DNA from: an uncultured Flavobacterium sp.
GTDB taxonomy: Bacteria > Bacteroidota > Bacteroidia > Flavobacteriales > Flavobacteriaceae
Reading direction: 5' to 3'
Assembly (NCBI RefSeq): GCF_951805225.1
Contig: NZ_OX638201.1
Coordinates: 2,046,001 to 2,110,000 of the forward strand
DNA length: 64,000 bases
Shown here: piece after piece, positions 63,077 through 64,000 of the stretch
Layout: each line of letters opens with the position of its first letter
How positions within the stretch are numbered: the first letter of the stretch is position 1
Translations under genes and position numbers: made by a program
Notes under the pieces: generated by a model
What the model was told of the DNA's origin: nothing
What the model saw: only the letters and a program-made list of their open reading frames with translations
The model's database searches: none

Positions 63077-63604
63077 ATGAGTCAAAGTCTAAATTTATAT
63101 CAAATCAGTAAAGTCAATTTTGAAGAGTTTTCAAAGAATCATGAATCTTTCAATTTCGATTTTAGCGATGATAATTCTTCTGTATTTGATCAAAATTTCG
63201 AAGGATTAATTTTCCTTTTTTCATCTTACTATTTGGATCAATTGCCAAAATCTTTGGAAGAGCTTTTTTATCCGCAGAATTTTATTGGTGAGAATGTAGA
63301 TTTCAGCGAAATTGATTTTGATACTATTGAAGATTTTCCGGAATCAACTTCTGTCTATTTTTTAAATCCAATAACTATAAAAGAAATTAATTCAGTTTTG
63401 GAGAACATTCAAAATGATAAAATTTTAGATTTTTACAGCGCTGATCTTTTTAATACGCACGATATTTATCCCGCGGTTTGGCATGATGACGAAAGCGAAG
63501 ACAAAGCATTTAATAAAAGACATTTAGAAGAAGGTTTGGTATTACTAAAACACACCATTTCTCAGGCAAATATTAATGGAAACTATATTTTGTTTTTCGG
63601 TTGA
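63077..63604 (+). CDS. DUF1877 family protein
   Basis: A 175-residue cytoplasmic protein matching the DUF1877 (YfbM-like) pattern by eye: an N-terminal MSQSLNLYQIS, a helical middle with GLIFLFSSYYLDQ, then VYFLNPITIKEINSVLENI and DIYPAVWHDDES with a final FNKRHLEEGLVLLKHTISQA. Proteins of this family are often found in immunity or toxin clusters, but no partner is visible here. It is 33 bp before the next open frame on the same strand. Confidence 0.75.
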   Translation: MSQSLNLYQISKVNFEEFSKNHESFNFDFSDDNSSVFDQNFEGLIFLFSSYYLDQLPKSLEELFYPQNFIGENVDFSEIDFDTIEDFPESTSVYFLNPITIKEINSVLENIQNDKILDFYSADLFNTHDIYPAVWHDDESEDKAFNKRHLEEGLVLLKHTISQANINGNYILFFG

Positions 63605-63637
63605 TTTAAAACAAAACTTTCTCATAAAACTAATTAA

Positions 63638-64000
63638 TTGGAAAAAACCGCTGTAGATATAAAAAAGCAATTGGAGTTTTGGCTTCTAAAATATTATTAT
63701 AAAGAAAAAAAGGAGTTAAACGGAAAAGAAATATTTACAATATTTGATTTAATTAGTCAAAAACAAAAAACTGAAATAATTAATTTATTAAAATTAAGAG
63801 AGAACGAATTACCTGTACTTTACCTTAAAATTTCTGAGGAAAAATCAATAATTAATACTACTGAAAGGTTTATTAAATTGACAGATCAAGGAACAGAAGA
63901 AATCGAATACACGAATTTTAAAGAACATAAAGGATTTGATCGCTTTATAATCAAAAAGCGATTAATTGGACGAAATATAAATGTAAAAACGAATGGTTAC
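63638..64000 (+). CDS. Hypothetical protein, 3' end cut by window edge
   Basis: An open frame of 121 codons continuing past the window. An in-frame TAA immediately precedes a TTG at 63638, so translation starts at this TTG or at a later codon; no in-frame ATG is found near it. The sequence is Lys/Glu/Ile-rich (EKTAVDIKKQLEFWLLKYYYK.., FDRFIIKKRLIG), without a signal peptide. I do not recognise a family. It probably forms an operon with the DUF1877 gene. Confidence 0.6.
   Translation, partial: MEKTAVDIKKQLEFWLLKYYYKEKKELNGKEIFTIFDLISQKQKTEIINLLKLRENELPVLYLKISEEKSIINTTERFIKLTDQGTEEIEYTNFKEHKGFDRFIIKKRLIGRNINVKTNGY

Overview
The window looks like a chromosomal segment of a Flavobacterium-type Bacteroidota. 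The DNA is AT-rich, there are two SusC-type receptors and one SusD, a hybrid two-component regulator, and many upstream regions carry the Bacteroidota promoter TAnnTTTG (-7), sometimes with TTTG (-33). No rRNA, tRNA, transposase or CRISPR array was seen.

Layout. (1) 1-8172, all minus strand: the start of a polysaccharide utilisation locus cut by the left edge. It holds a 5' part of a susC gene, a SusE/F-like lipoprotein gene placed before it, and a hybrid two-component sensor/regulator (HTCS). (2) 8393-10290: a histone-H1-like small protein, a collagen-like secreted protein, an unknown protein, and several strong terminators. (3) 10480-28026, all minus: a pectin utilisation locus of eleven genes. 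From its promoter these are GH28, susC, susD, an esterase, a DUF4861 protein, two GH105, GH43, a PL10-CE8 fusion, a second GH28 and a CE12 esterase. (4) 28315-29343, plus: a LacI-family regulator divergent from (3). (5) 29533-39447, minus: the cytoplasmic hexuronate pathway uxaA, uxaB, kdgA, kdgK, uxaC, kduD, kduI and an ExuT-like transporter. (6) 39856-49301, plus: another esterase and mixed housekeeping genes (isochorismatase-like protein, CocE-type hydrolase, 2H phosphoesterase, AraC regulator, two SDRs). (7) 49384-58406: two PepSY-like secreted proteins, a LytS/LytTR two-component pair, and divergently from it a TolC/RND/adaptor efflux operon. (8) 58976-62412: a two-gene, very AT-rich unit encoding a GHKL ATPase and a large protein with two phosphoribosyltransferase-like segments. 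This is the best candidate here for an undescribed system. (9) 62553-64000: small unknown genes and a DUF1877 protein.

How it fits together. Secreted pectate lyase, polygalacturonases, methyl- and acetylesterases, GH105 and GH43 break pectin down, and SusCD imports the oligomers. Galacturonate then goes through UxaC-UxaB-UxaA to 2-keto-3-deoxygluconate (KDG). Unsaturated uronate goes through KduI-KduD to the same KDG, and KdgK and KdgA finish the route to pyruvate and glyceraldehyde-3-phosphate. A 14-bp palindrome, TGTAATCGATTRCA, directly abuts the -7 box of the GH28-susCD operon, the kduI operon and the transporter gene. A weaker copy lies in front of the LacI gene. I infer that this LacI protein controls the whole regulon.

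The spacers hold many dispersed repeats: several hairpin families, two MITE-like inverted repeats, a 12-copy heptamer array inside the pectin operon, and a tandem duplication of about 135 bp.
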